NCBI RefSeq assembly: GCF_004944975.1
Contig: NZ_SPQG01000004.1
Location: 58,182-122,181, forward strand
DNA length: 64,000 bases
Source of the DNA: Halorhabdus amylolytica
GTDB lineage: Archaea; Halobacteriota; Halobacteria; Halobacteriales; Haloarculaceae
Reading direction: 5' to 3'
Shown here: positions 27,393 to 36,410 of the stretch, in pieces
Numbering within the stretch: the first letter of the stretch is position 1
Layout of the letters: every line of letters starts with the position of its first letter
Notes under the pieces: generated by a model
What the model saw: the letters and a program-made list of their open reading frames with translations, nothing else
Told to the model about the DNA's origin: nothing
Databases searched by the model: none
Program-made: the position numbers and the translations under genes

Positions 27393-27402
27393 GATAAAAA
27401 TA
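27393..27402 (-). promoter_or_regulatory. Candidate TATA box of the cas operon
   Basis: Minus-strand TATTTTTATC, 30-39 bases before the cas6 ATG at 27363, in the 126-base gap shared with divergent csa3. It is the only clearly AT-rich stretch in the gap. Csa3 is a likely regulator acting here, but no operator palindrome stands out. Confidence 0.5.
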
Positions 27403-27489
27403 CCGGCGCACTGATACGAAATACTTCCAAACAGATCCCACTGAAGTGCAACGGTACGCCTTAGTGAGCCGGCTGCGATGGGACGGTAA

Positions 27490-28164
27490 ATGCGAACGTA
27501 CATCTCGACGCTGGGATTCCACGAGACCAGGGTCACGCGACCGGTAATCAAACACGGGATCGACGATGGAGATCGCGTCGTCCTCGTTCGGCCTGCTAAT
27601 GACGGGAACAGCGAGAGGGCTGCAGACGCGGTCGGGTACGTCGAAGATATGATCGCGGAGATCGAACCCGATGCCACAGTCACGACCGAGCAGGTGGACA
27701 CGAGTGGGTTCATGGCGACGACATTGCAGTGTAGCGATCTGTTGACCGCGGTCGATCAGGATCGCGATCTCGTCGTTAACTTCGGTGGAGGCGCACGCGA
27801 GGTACTGCTTCCGTTGTTGATCGCGACAGTACTCCATGCGCCGATCGTTGATCAAGCGTTCCAGTACACAGACGTTGACCAGGAGGTGGAGACGGTCCCG
27901 ATCCCGAATTTGACGACACAGATTCCCTCGAGTGCCGTCGATACGTTCGAGTTGCTGGTCCATCTCGATCGTGAAATGGCGCTGCCGGAACTGGCTACAG
28001 AGAGCGACAAGAGCAAGAGCACGGTCAGTCGACACGTGGAGTCGCTGGCCGAAGCTGGCGTGTTTGAAACTTGGCTGGAGGACAACGCGAAGTACGTCTC
28101 ATTGTCACAGACTGGTGTATTGATCGCCCGTGCCTGCCCAAGTGAGGACTTGACTGCTCTGTAG
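27490..28164 (+). CDS. csa3: Csa3 CARF-wHTH regulator
   Basis: A 224-residue CRISPR-associated regulator. Residues 1-125 form a CARF domain (MRTYISTLGFHETRVTRPVIKH, VVLVRPANDG, VVNFGGGAREVLLPLLIATV). Residues ~140-210 form a winged helix (LATESDKSKSTVSRHVESLAEAGVFETW). Csa3 proteins in other archaea activate adaptation genes or array transcription. A cyclic oligoadenylate ligand would have to come from elsewhere because Cas10d here lacks a cyclase motif. It is divergent from cas6 and its stop codon touches the array 2 leader. Confidence 0.9.
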   Translation: MRTYISTLGFHETRVTRPVIKHGIDDGDRVVLVRPANDGNSERAADAVGYVEDMIAEIEPDATVTTEQVDTSGFMATTLQCSDLLTAVDQDRDLVVNFGGGAREVLLPLLIATVLHAPIVDQAFQYTDVDQEVETVPIPNLTTQIPSSAVDTFELLVHLDREMALPELATESDKSKSTVSRHVESLAEAGVFETWLEDNAKYVSLSQTGVLIARACPSEDLTAL

Positions 28165-28273
28165 TTTCGTAGACCTTTATCAAATGGCTGTATAGCCCCG
28201 GTCGACGAACGACCACCACAAAATGACGTCACCACAAAGATTTATTGCCTCTCTCGCCGGATTTTCACCCCCA
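28165..28273 (+). promoter_or_regulatory. CRISPR array 2 leader
   Basis: The 109 bases from the csa3 stop to the first repeat. It begins TTTCGTAGACCTTTATCAA and ends with the block AGATTTATTGCC, CTCTCGCCGG, ATTTTCACCCCC that is shared almost base for base with the array 1 leader. TTTATCAA near 28177 may serve as a TATA element. The conservation immediately next to the repeat fits an integration-host or Cas1-Cas2 recognition role. Confidence 0.88.
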
Positions 28274-31200
28274 GTCGAAGCAGGGAGAAAACCCAGGACG
28301 GGATTGAAACTCACCTTGCGGGTTGCCCGTTCCATCGCCGAACTGACGTCGAAGCAGGGAGAAAACCCAGGACGGGATTGAAACATCGACGCCGTCGAGT
28401 CCATGACGGACGCCCTCGGCGTCGAAGCAGGGAGAAAACCCAGGACGGGATTGAAACACGTTGATCGCCGATTTCGCGTCTTCGCTATCGACGCGTCGAA
28501 GCAGGGAGAAAACCCAGGACGGGATTGAAACGAGGTGACGGAGGTGGCGGACGGAGCGGGGGAGTCCGTCGAAGCAGGGAGAAAACCCAGGACGGGATTG
28601 AAACGAGGTGACGGCGAATGAGTGACGAGAACCTCGGCGCGTCGAAGCAGGGAGAAAACCCAGGACGGGATTGAAACCAGAAGCGGGTCGGCGTCACCGT
28701 CGACGAACCCGAGCAGTCGAAGCAGGGAGAAAACCCAGGACGGGATTGAAACGTCGCCGATGCGTTCGGCGAGGCGGTCGACCTCGGCGGTCGAAGCAGG
28801 GAGAAAACCCAGGACGGGATTGAAACGCCGCCGAAGACGATACCGACTACTCGGCCGTGGCCGTCGAAGCAGGGAGAAAACCCAGGACGGGATTGAAACG
28901 TGTGAACGCTGACATGTTGGAAGGGGATCACTACATGTCGAAGCAGGGAGAAAACCCAGGACGGGATTGAAACTCGTCGAGCTGCTCGCGAAGGGTCTCG
29001 ACCGCTGCGGTCGAAGCAGGGAGAAAACCCAGGACGGGATTGAAACTGGAACTCACCGTCGAAGGGCGCTACGTCCCGCGAGGTCGAAGCAGGGAGAAAA
29101 CCCAGGACGGGATTGAAACTTGCGGCCGTGATCCAGAAAGACGCCGATGTCGCCCCGTCGAAGCAGGGAGAAAACCCAGGACGGGATTGAAACGCTATTC
29201 GTGTATCTGCTGGCAGGTTATACAATCGTCGAAGCAGGGAGAAAACCCAGGACGGGATTGAAACTTGTAGGTTTTCCCGTCCGGCGTTTCCACGGTTGGT
29301 CGAAGCAGGGAGAAAACCCAGGACGGGATTGAAACATCTAAACGTTCCATCAACGCTTCTGTATCAACCGTCGAAGCAGGGAGAAAACCCAGGACGGGAT
29401 TGAAACTTGCACCCTTCCCAGAGGCTTTGACACTCTTGGGTGCGTCGAAGCAGGGAGAAAACCCAGGACGGGATTGAAACAGGAGATCGCCCGTGCTGTC
29501 CCCGCCCTCTTGCCCGGTCGAAGCAGGGAGAAAACCCAGGACGGGATTGAAACAGCGCTCAAGGAGGTCGGTCGGAAGCATCGCCTGGTCGAAGCAGGGA
29601 GAAAACCCAGGACGGGATTGAAACAATAATGGGCCGTGTGACCGTTCTCGGCCGGTCCGGTCGAAGCAGGGAGAAAACCCAGGACGGGATTGAAACGCGT
29701 CGATCAGCTCCCAGCCGTTGACGGGATCGGGCGTCGAAGCAGGGAGAAAACCCAGGACGGGATTGAAACACAACTACGAGACCGCAACTGAAGGATCGGA
29801 CTACGAGTCGAAGCAGGGAGAAAACCCAGGACGGGATTGAAACTACATCGTCGCCGAAGACGTCCCGTACCCGGACCACGTCGAAGCAGGGAGAAAACCC
29901 AGGACGGGATTGAAACCGGATTCGGTTGTACGGAGTCGATACTGAGTCGCAAGGTCGAAGCAGGGAGAAAACCCAGGACGGGATTGAAACGAACAGACAG
30001 CCTGGTCTATTGCTATGAGCCATAACGTCGAAGCAGGGAGAAAACCCAGGACGGGATTGAAACTGCTCCCGAGCGTCGTGATGGAGTGGGGTGGCTGGGG
30101 TCGAAGCAGGGAGAAAACCCAGGACGGGATTGAAACCGGGAGACCGCCCCCTAATGCGTCCTCCTCGATGACGTCGAAGCAGGGAGAAAACCCAGGACGG
30201 GATTGAAACAAACGGGTAGTTCGACATATACTGATACGGACGATGTCGAAGCAGGGAGAAAACCCAGGACGGGATTGAAACTTTTCCGACGCGTTCACGA
30301 CTGACGACGCACTCGGGTCGAAGCAGGGAGAAAACCCAGGACGGGATTGAAACAATAGCGACTTGTCGCCTTCTTCGTCTTGCCATTCTGGTCGAAGCAG
30401 GGAGAAAACCCAGGACGGGATTGAAACGAGTTTTTCGAGGAGTGGCCTGAGGATGAGTCGAAAGTCGAAGCAGGGAGAAAACCCAGGACGGGATTGAAAC
30501 ATCCGGTCGGGTACTGGTGCGATTACTGCGGTGAATGTCGAAGCAGGGAGAAAACCCAGGACGGGATTGAAACATCCGGTCGGGTACTGGTGCGATTACT
30601 GCGGTGAATGTCGAAGCAGGGAGAAAACCCAGGACGGGATTGAAACTGGATAGCGTTTGCCAGAGAGAACGTCAATCCAGTGTCGAAGCAGGGAGAAAAC
30701 CCAGGACGGGATTGAAACTGGATAGCGTTTGCCAGAGAGAACGTCAATCCAGTGTCGAAGCAGGGAGAAAACCCAGGACGGGATTGAAACATGATGAATG
30801 GATTCGCTTTCAGCAAGAGAAACATGTCGAAGCAGGGAGAAAACCCAGGACGGGATTGAAACACCGGCTACGCCGACCCGTCGGATGCGAACGCCTGGAG
30901 TCGAAGCAGGGAGAAAACCCAGGACGGGATTGAAACCCCATCGCCATTGTTGTTGATGACTGATGCGGCGTGTCGAAGCAGGGAGAAAACCCAGGACGGG
31001 ATTGAAACTACGTGTTCCCGTCAGTCGTCGTGACGGTCTGGCCCGTCGAAGCAGGGAGAAAACCCAGGACGGGATTGAAACAGTACACCTACGACATCGA
31101 CGTCCTGTGTATCTACGGTCGAAGCAGGGAGAAAACCCAGGACGGGATTGAAACAGCGGTCGTGGGAAAATGGTAGTGGACGACGGCTCTGGTCGAAGCA

Positions 31201-31448
31201 GGGAGAAAACCCAGGACGGGATTGAAACACAGTGCGGACACTCCAACCGACAGAACTCGTCGAGGTCGAAGCAGGGAGAAAACCCAGGACGGGATTGAAA
31301 CAGTTGATCGCTAGCCATTTCTTCCGGCATGGCGACGACGTCGAAGCAGGGAGAAAACCCAGGACGGGATTGAAACGTGGGCCTCTGCATCGCTCTGATG
31401 CTCGTCTGAATGTCGAAGCAGGGAGAAAACCCAGGACGGGATTGAAAC
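28274..31448 (+). CRISPR. CRISPR array 2 (44 repeats)
   Basis: Forty-four 37-base repeats that begin GTCGAAGCAGGGAG and end GGACGGGATTGAAAC, with 43 spacers of 34-38 bases. The orientation (ATTGAAAC at the 3' end) shows plus-strand transcription from the leader at 28165-28273, so newest spacers are at the left. The repeat differs from that of array 1 at 8 positions but keeps AGAAAACCC and GGGATTGAAAC. Two spacers occur twice in a row near the old end (30501-30753). The last repeat is intact, with no degenerate trailer. Confidence 0.98.
30501..30753 (+). repeat. Tandemly duplicated spacers in array 2
   Basis: The 36-base spacer 30501-30536 recurs exactly at 30574-30609, and the 35-base spacer 30647-30681 recurs exactly at 30719-30753, giving order A-A-B-B. 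Both duplications include one repeat each. The first spacer can be read as coding for a Cys-X-X-Cys peptide (YWCDYCGE), as in zinc-finger proteins of mobile elements. Confidence 0.9.
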
Positions 31449-31463
31449 GTCACAATTCAGGCA

Positions 31464-31502
31464 TACGAGCGCCGCGTATGCGAAGCGGCGGGTGGATTTG
31501 AA
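31464..31502 (+). repeat. 39-base direct repeat, right copy
   Basis: Perfect copy of 13147-13185, starting only 15 bases after the last repeat of array 2. Its first bases also form a hairpin with the preceding sequence (31461-31467 GCATACG with 31475-31481 CGTATGC), an arm absent from the left copy. Confidence 0.9.
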
Positions 31503-31573
31503 CCCTGGAAGTCACAGCCCGCGCAGCCGAGTGAAACGAGGCGAGCAGGAATGTCTTCAGCCGGTTCAAAGCC
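31494..31573. repeat. Structured repeat element related to 1-514
   Basis: GGATTTGAACC (31494-31504) pairs with GGTTCAAAGCC (31563-31573) at 10 of 11 positions. Inside it GAAG (31508-31511) can pair with CTTC (31555-31558). The text GAAGTCACAGCCCG and ATGTCTTC recur in unit 2 of the repeat block at 307-356. The element overlaps the last codons of the adjoining minus-strand gene. Confidence 0.65.
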
Positions 31574-31913
31574 GGTCCAGCCGACCCTGTCGAACGGTCC
31601 ACTCACCGCCGTCTAGGAGTTCCTCGAGCATCGGCCGTAGGTCGGCGCCAGCGACGCCGAAGAACTTCTCGCGACCGACGGGGGTCCGGAAACGGACAAT
31701 ATAGGTGTAGTCGGTCGCCTCAAAGACGGAAAGCGACGCATTGGCACCCTGATTATGTACGTCCAGCTGTGGCGGCGCGTCCCCGCCAGTGACGCGCGAT
31801 CCCAGCCCCCAGCTCAGCGATTCGATCGCCGCCCGATCGATCGGCAACACGTCGGTGAGGTGGCCATCCTGTCCCGATCCGTGCTCGCCCGGCCCCGTCT
31901 CACGGGATGACAT
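31566..31913 (-). CDS. Conserved-looking protein of unknown function
   Basis: From ATG 31913 this is a 115-residue protein, MSSRETGPGEHGSGQDGHLT..., which I do not recognise. The body DRAAIESLSWGLGSRVTGG..ASLSVFEATDYTYIVRFRTPVGREKFFGV looks like a small alpha-beta fold; no catalytic motif, membrane segment or cysteine pair is seen. Codon use is normal for the chromosome, so it is probably a real gene. An upstream ATG at 31940 would add nine residues. Confidence 0.6.
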   Translation of the reverse strand: MSSRETGPGEHGSGQDGHLTDVLPIDRAAIESLSWGLGSRVTGGDAPPQLDVHNQGANASLSVFEATDYTYIVRFRTPVGREKFFGVAGADLRPMLEELLDGGEWTVRQGRLDRL

Positions 31914-32061
31914 GTCCACCCGTACGACACCGACACCCAAAAAGCGATCCCTTTCCGCGCGGTCAGCAATGACCCTGCGACCGGGTCGTTAACAGTGGAT
32001 TTCCTTCCAAAAGAGGTTCGCGTTATCTAGTGACGTGGTAACACGTGTATGAACCAACAAA

Positions 32062-32069
32062 CATATATG
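32062..32069 (+). promoter_or_regulatory. TATA box for zinc-finger gene
   Basis: CATATATG centred about 28 bases before the ATG at 32094. The spacing fits a leaderless transcript and argues for that start over the in-frame ATG at 32049, which lies upstream of the box. Confidence 0.55.
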
Positions 32070-32093
32070 CTGGTGTGGTATACCATGTCATGT

Positions 32094-32279
32094 ATGGCCA
32101 CCGCACCGAGCACCGACGAGGTGATCGACGAGTTCCTCTCCCAGCGTGGACACGAAACCGGGACGGTCGATTGGGAGGAGAACTATAACAAGAAGCAGTG
32201 TCCGGACTGTGGTGGGTTACACGAGTCGACAGCAACCGAGTGCTCGGTCTGCGGGTGGGTACCCGCGGGTCCGAATTGA
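32094..32279 (+). CDS. HVO_0416-like small zinc-finger protein
   Basis: A 61-residue protein beginning MATAPSTDEVIDEFLSQRGH, with two zinc knuckles CPDC and CSVC (KQCPDCGGLHESTATECSVCGWVP). Such short Cys-X2-Cys proteins are abundant in haloarchaea, and at least some affect stress survival and biofilm formation; this member's role is unknown. The start is set by the upstream TATA box. Confidence 0.75.
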   Translation: MATAPSTDEVIDEFLSQRGHETGTVDWEENYNKKQCPDCGGLHESTATECSVCGWVPAGPN

Positions 32280-32370
32280 CGTCTACCGCCCGATAGAGAC
32301 GGGATATCACCGTCAGCTGACACCACTCGCCTCACAACATTTTTGAGTACTGCTTGGGTACCTCACTGCA

Positions 32371-32721
32371 GTGGGAGACGAACGACCGATCGAGGAAGTC
32401 CTCGACACGATCGGGGACGAACACGCGCGACACGTTCTGGCGGCTGTCAGCGAGGAGGCAAAGTCCGCCAAGGAGCTCAGCGAGCAACTCGACCTCTCCC
32501 TGCCGACCGTCTACCGTCGGCTGGAGATCCTCCAGGAGCACGACCTGGTCACCGATCAGACAGCCGTCGCCGACGACGGCAACCACTACAAAGTCTACCA
32601 GTCGAACTTCGAGAGTACCGTCATCCGTCTGGAGGACGACGAGTATCGGGTCCGGATCTACCGCTCGGAGAACCTCCCCGACCGGTTCGGGAAACTCTGG
32701 GACGATCTCAATGTGGATTGA
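32371..32721 (+). CDS. Winged-helix transcriptional regulator
   Basis: A 116-residue ArsR-type protein from GTG 32371. The wHTH core is DEHARHVLAAVSEEAKSAKELSEQLDLSLPTVYRRLEILQEHDLVTDQ. The C-terminal half (HYKVYQSNFESTVIRLEDDEYRVRIYR) forms a beta wing or dimer region. It is followed by a small three-helix membrane protein. This regulator-membrane pair recurs in haloarchaea, suggesting the two work together, perhaps as a membrane-associated sensor and repressor. Confidence 0.8.
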   Translation: MGDERPIEEVLDTIGDEHARHVLAAVSEEAKSAKELSEQLDLSLPTVYRRLEILQEHDLVTDQTAVADDGNHYKVYQSNFESTVIRLEDDEYRVRIYRSENLPDRFGKLWDDLNVD

Positions 32722-32870
32722 CAGTCCGAGACGTGTCCGGTCGCGGCGACGGATGACGGTCCCGTGATCGGCGAAAAAAGCTCTGGAGTCCGGCCCCAGT
32801 CCGACCGTCGTCGGCCGTATCTGTCAATGATTACATTGATATACCGGGCTCATCAACTGACGAGCGAACG

Positions 32871-33173
32871 ATGGTTTCCAGCGTCGTCCAGTACGGGCAG
32901 GCGTTTCTCGTGTTGTTGCGACTCATTCTGTTCGGCCTGACGCTGGGTATCACGGTTATCAGTTTTCAGGCCTACCAGCAACGCAGATCCGAACGACTCC
33001 AGTACGCGTTCATCGGCTTCGCGTTCATCAGTATGGGAGTCGCGGTGACGAACATCGTCTCCCAGATGTTCACGGCCGATCCCTCTCCAGGTGCGCGATT
33101 GTTCTTCAACATCACCCAGACGATCCCGTTCATTATCGGTTTTGCTATGCTGTACCTTTCGCTGTATCGGTGA
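32871..33173 (+). CDS. DUF7521-like membrane protein
   Basis: A 100-residue protein with three predicted transmembrane helices (AFLVLLRLILFGLTLGITVI, FIGFAFISMGVAVTNIV and IPFIIGFAMLYLSLY), separated by a basic loop QQRRSERLQ. No enzyme motif is present. Its position 149 bases after the wHTH gene in the same direction fits the regulator-membrane pair. The DUF number is from memory. Confidence 0.65.
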   Translation: MVSSVVQYGQAFLVLLRLILFGLTLGITVISFQAYQQRRSERLQYAFIGFAFISMGVAVTNIVSQMFTADPSPGARLFFNITQTIPFIIGFAMLYLSLYR

Positions 33174-33286
33174 CTGTGGGTACCTCTCGCTGTCTCGGTG
33201 ATGTCAATCCGGGAGACACACGTCGCGTTCGCGACTACCGGCAAAAGTCACGGCGCTTATGAGGGAGTAGCCCCACCAGTTGTGCA

Positions 33287-35128
33287 ATGACCGATTCGAC
33301 GCAGGTGACGCGCCTGTTCGGCGGGCCCGGCAGCGGGAAGACGACGGCCCTGCTCGACCGTGTCGAGGAACTGCTCGAGGACGACGACGTCGACGTTCGT
33401 GACGTCCTGGTGGTCTCGTACACGCGAGCGGCGGCCGCGGAGGTCCGTGAACGGCTGGCCGAACGACTGGACGTTTCCTCGCGGTCGCTGAAGGGCAACG
33501 TCTGTACGATGCACGCCAAGGCCTACGAGTTGCTCAACCTCTCACGGGGAGACGTGGTGAGCGAGTCCGACAAACAGGAGTTCTGTGAGGAGTATGGCAT
33601 CGAGTACGAGGACCAGTACGAGGGCGGCGGCCGTCGGACGGCCCGCTCGACCACCATCGGCAACAAGATCATCGCCACCAGCCAGTGGCTCCAGCGAACC
33701 CGCCGGGACGTCGCCGACTGGTACGACGTCCCCTTCAAGTGGAACGAGGAGACGGTCCGACTCCCGCCGGATATCGACGAGAACGCCCAGACGGGAAACA
33801 AGTATACGCCGACCTGGCCCAGCGACGACGACCGAATCGACGTGCCCGAGGTGATCCGTGCCTGGCGGTCATACAAGGGCGAACACGAGGTCGTCGGGTT
33901 CGCGGATATGCTCGAACGCGTCGCCCAGCGTTCGTTGCTCCCGAACGTCGAATACCTCGCTATCGACGAGTTCCAGGACATCACTACGCTACAGTACGAC
34001 GTGTACGAGGAGTGGAAGCCCCACATGGAGAAGGCCCTGATCGCGGGCGACGACGACCAGGTCGTCTACGCCTGGCAGGGGGCCGATCCACGACTGCTCT
34101 TAGAGGAGGAAGGCAAGGACGTCATCCTCGATACGTCCCACCGTCTCCCCTCGAAAATCCTCGATGTCGTCCAGCGTGAGGTCAGCCACATCGACGAGCG
34201 CCAGGAGAAGGACCTCTCGCCGCGCAAGCAGGGCGGGGCAGTCGAGGCCGTCAGGACCCCCTCGGTGCTCGACCTCGTGCGGAACGTCCGCTCGACCGTC
34301 GAGGAGGACGACGGCTCGCTGATGATCCTCTTTCGGGCGCGCTACCAGATGTTCCAATTCATCGACGAGTTCATCGACGAGGGGATCCCCTTCGACGTGA
34401 TGACCGACCAGCGCATGTGGACCGATCGGTTGAGCGACTACGTCAGCGGGATCGAAGCGTTGGCCGACGACGAGGATCTGACGGCACTGGAGGTTCGCCG
34501 GCTGGCGGATATGCTCGCCGACACCGCCTTCGGGACCGGCGAGCGCGACGACCTCTTCGACGCCGTCGAGGAGCGCCAGGAGGACGCCGAGACGGACGAC
34601 CTGGAAGCCATCATGGTCGAACCGGACCTGGTTCGTGATCACGCCCCCTTCCTGCCGGAACCGCCGGCCGCCGCGGACATGGTCCGGAAGGTCACCAGCT
34701 TCCAGGAGCGAGCCATCGAGGCGTACTTCCGCGGAGACTACCAGGACATGCCGACCGACAGGGTGCGGGTCGGGACGATCCACAGCGCGAAGGGTCGCGA
34801 GGCCGATCACGTCTTCGTCGCGACGGACCTCACCGAGAAGGTCGTCGAGCAGATGGCCGCGACCGTCGATCAGGAGGGTATCGAGGTCCCGGGCGTCGAG
34901 GAGTTCACCAAACACACCAGTCCGGTCCCGACACTGACCGACAACGAGCGCCGCGTCTTCTACGTCGGCATGTCCCGAGCGCGCGAACGGCTCGTCGTCC
35001 TCGAGAATCTCGTCGACGGTGCGCCGACCCTTCCGATCGACGTTCTCCTGCACAACGAGCCCACCGGCGCCGATCCCGAGGAGAGTCTCGCTGAGATCCT
35101 CGGCGAGGAAGTCGCCGTCGTCCACTGA
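33287..35128 (+). CDS. UvrD/Rep-family DNA helicase
   Basis: A 613-residue superfamily 1A helicase. Motif I is FGGPGSGKTT (Lys18), Ia is VVSYTRAAAAEV, II is AIDEFQDIT, III is AGDDDQVVYAWQGA, IV is ILDTSHRLP, V is VGTIHSAKGREADHVFVA and VI is VFYVGMSRARERLVVL. It is shorter than bacterial UvrD, with reduced 1B/2B subdomains, as usual for the haloarchaeal group. It probably acts in DNA repair. It ends 24 bases from the convergent RNA ligase gene. Confidence 0.93.
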   Translation: MTDSTQVTRLFGGPGSGKTTALLDRVEELLEDDDVDVRDVLVVSYTRAAAAEVRERLAERLDVSSRSLKGNVCTMHAKAYELLNLSRGDVVSESDKQEFCEEYGIEYEDQYEGGGRRTARSTTIGNKIIATSQWLQRTRRDVADWYDVPFKWNEETVRLPPDIDENAQTGNKYTPTWPSDDDRIDVPEVIRAWRSYKGEHEVVGFADMLERVAQRSLLPNVEYLAIDEFQDITTLQYDVYEEWKPHMEKALIAGDDDQVVYAWQGADPRLLLEEEGKDVILDTSHRLPSKILDVVQREVSHIDERQEKDLSPRKQGGAVEAVRTPSVLDLVRNVRSTVEEDDGSLMILFRARYQMFQFIDEFIDEGIPFDVMTDQRMWTDRLSDYVSGIEALADDEDLTALEVRRLADMLADTAFGTGERDDLFDAVEERQEDAETDDLEAIMVEPDLVRDHAPFLPEPPAAADMVRKVTSFQERAIEAYFRGDYQDMPTDRVRVGTIHSAKGREADHVFVATDLTEKVVEQMAATVDQEGIEVPGVEEFTKHTSPVPTLTDNERRVFYVGMSRARERLVVLENLVDGAPTLPIDVLLHNEPTGADPEESLAEILGEEVAVVH

Positions 35129-35152
35129 CGCCTTTCCTGTCACCTCCGCCGT

Positions 35153-36274
35153 TCATTCGTCGATCAGTTTGCCTTCGAGGTAGTCGCGGGTGTTGTCGCG
35201 TGTCGCCTGTGCGACCTTGACGAACGAAACCACGCGCTGGCCGTCCTCACGACGGTCGCTCCCGATCTCGAGTTCGATGCCCTGATCGCGGAGATGGGAG
35301 AGCAACGCCTCGATCACGTCGGGATCGCCCCGGACCGTGTGTTCCTCACCGACGGTTTCACCGCGTTGGACCGCTCGAATGGTTTCGATCGCGGGTAGGA
35401 GGATCGACTCCCCCAGTTCCTGTGCGCGCTGGCGGGACTCACCCCGCGTTCGATCCAGTTCGACGGCCTGGAACGCTTCCCGGACGATCCGCGGGAAGAC
35501 GAAGTCACGCCCGTAGTCGAAGGGAAGCGAGAAGGCGTGGTCGAGATCGGCCCGATGCGTGACCGACGTGGTGTACTTCAACTGGTGCGTGCCGTCGATC
35601 GATTGCATGACGACGCCTTCCCGCCCCTCGCGGTCGAGGTCGGCGATTATCTCCCGGAGTGCCTCCGGCGTTTCCTCCGGCTTGTACTCGCCGAATGCGG
35701 GAACCTGCGGGAGACCGTACTCTTCGCACAGTTCGCGTCGGCGTGGCACTGATAGCGGCGTTCCAGTCTCACGGTGGCGCACGTCGAAGACCTCGACCCG
35801 CGCCGATTCGACTTCCGGATAGTCGTGTGGCGTGTAGGGGTTTTCGGGACCGAGCAACTCCCCACAGAGCATGAGATCCGGGTAGTCGTCGAAGAACGCG
35901 CCGGGATCGAGCAGCTCGCGAACCTTCGCGGTGGTGTACGGACAGAGATAGCCGCTCCGGGTGAACCCCAGGACGTCGCCGTCGATCGCGGCGACCCGGA
36001 CGTTGTAACCGTTGCGTTTCTCTTCGACGGTCACCCGGCTGTCGAAGTACTCGGGGATTCCGGGGTCGAGCACGAGTGTTCGCGGGATCGATGGGAATCC
36101 GTGGACGACCTCGCCGTCGACGATCGCCGTCCCGCGTTCGAGACCCCGGCGCGCGTCAGTGAGATGGCGATAGCGCCGCCCCTCAAAGGTATCGTGCTGG
36201 AACTGTTCGAGGAGATCCCCGAGATCGTCCGGCGGTACGCCGAGGGCAGCGGCCAGTTCCGGGTCGGCGTCCAT
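35153..36274 (-). CDS. ATP-dependent RNA ligase (Pab1020 family)
   Basis: A 373-residue RNA ligase of the archaeal Rnl3 type. The nucleotidyl-accepting lysine is in motif I EEKRNGYNVRV. Further motifs are LMLCGELLGPENPY (III/IIIa region), REGVVMQSIDGTHQLKYTT (IV/V), and the C-terminal dimerisation domain. In related archaea this ligase circularises or seals RNA and is found with a PIN-domain partner protein; that partner is encoded here at 38395, separated by two unrelated genes. ATG 36274 (MDADPELAAALGV) is chosen over a longer frame. Confidence 0.9.
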   Translation of the reverse strand: MDADPELAAALGVPPDDLGDLLEQFQHDTFEGRRYRHLTDARRGLERGTAIVDGEVVHGFPSIPRTLVLDPGIPEYFDSRVTVEEKRNGYNVRVAAIDGDVLGFTRSGYLCPYTTAKVRELLDPGAFFDDYPDLMLCGELLGPENPYTPHDYPEVESARVEVFDVRHRETGTPLSVPRRRELCEEYGLPQVPAFGEYKPEETPEALREIIADLDREGREGVVMQSIDGTHQLKYTTSVTHRADLDHAFSLPFDYGRDFVFPRIVREAFQAVELDRTRGESRQRAQELGESILLPAIETIRAVQRGETVGEEHTVRGDPDVIEALLSHLRDQGIELEIGSDRREDGQRVVSFVKVAQATRDNTRDYLEGKLIDE

Positions 36275-36410
36275 ACCTCGATCTACGGTCGCGGGCGATA
36301 TAGGTGTGGTGCCACACCGCACAGCCCAGCTCACGCGAGCACGAGGAGAGTCCTCGGCGAGGCCGAAGAGATCCGCGCGGAACTCGAACGGGATGCAAAA
36401 CCGGGCGCGA

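Noticed and set aside
28485-31453. Long open frames across CRISPR array 2 (up to 338 residues) and similar ones in array 1
   Set aside because: They read the 37-base repeat over and over (PGFSPCFD or GVRKPEPGLK) and are artefacts of the array.
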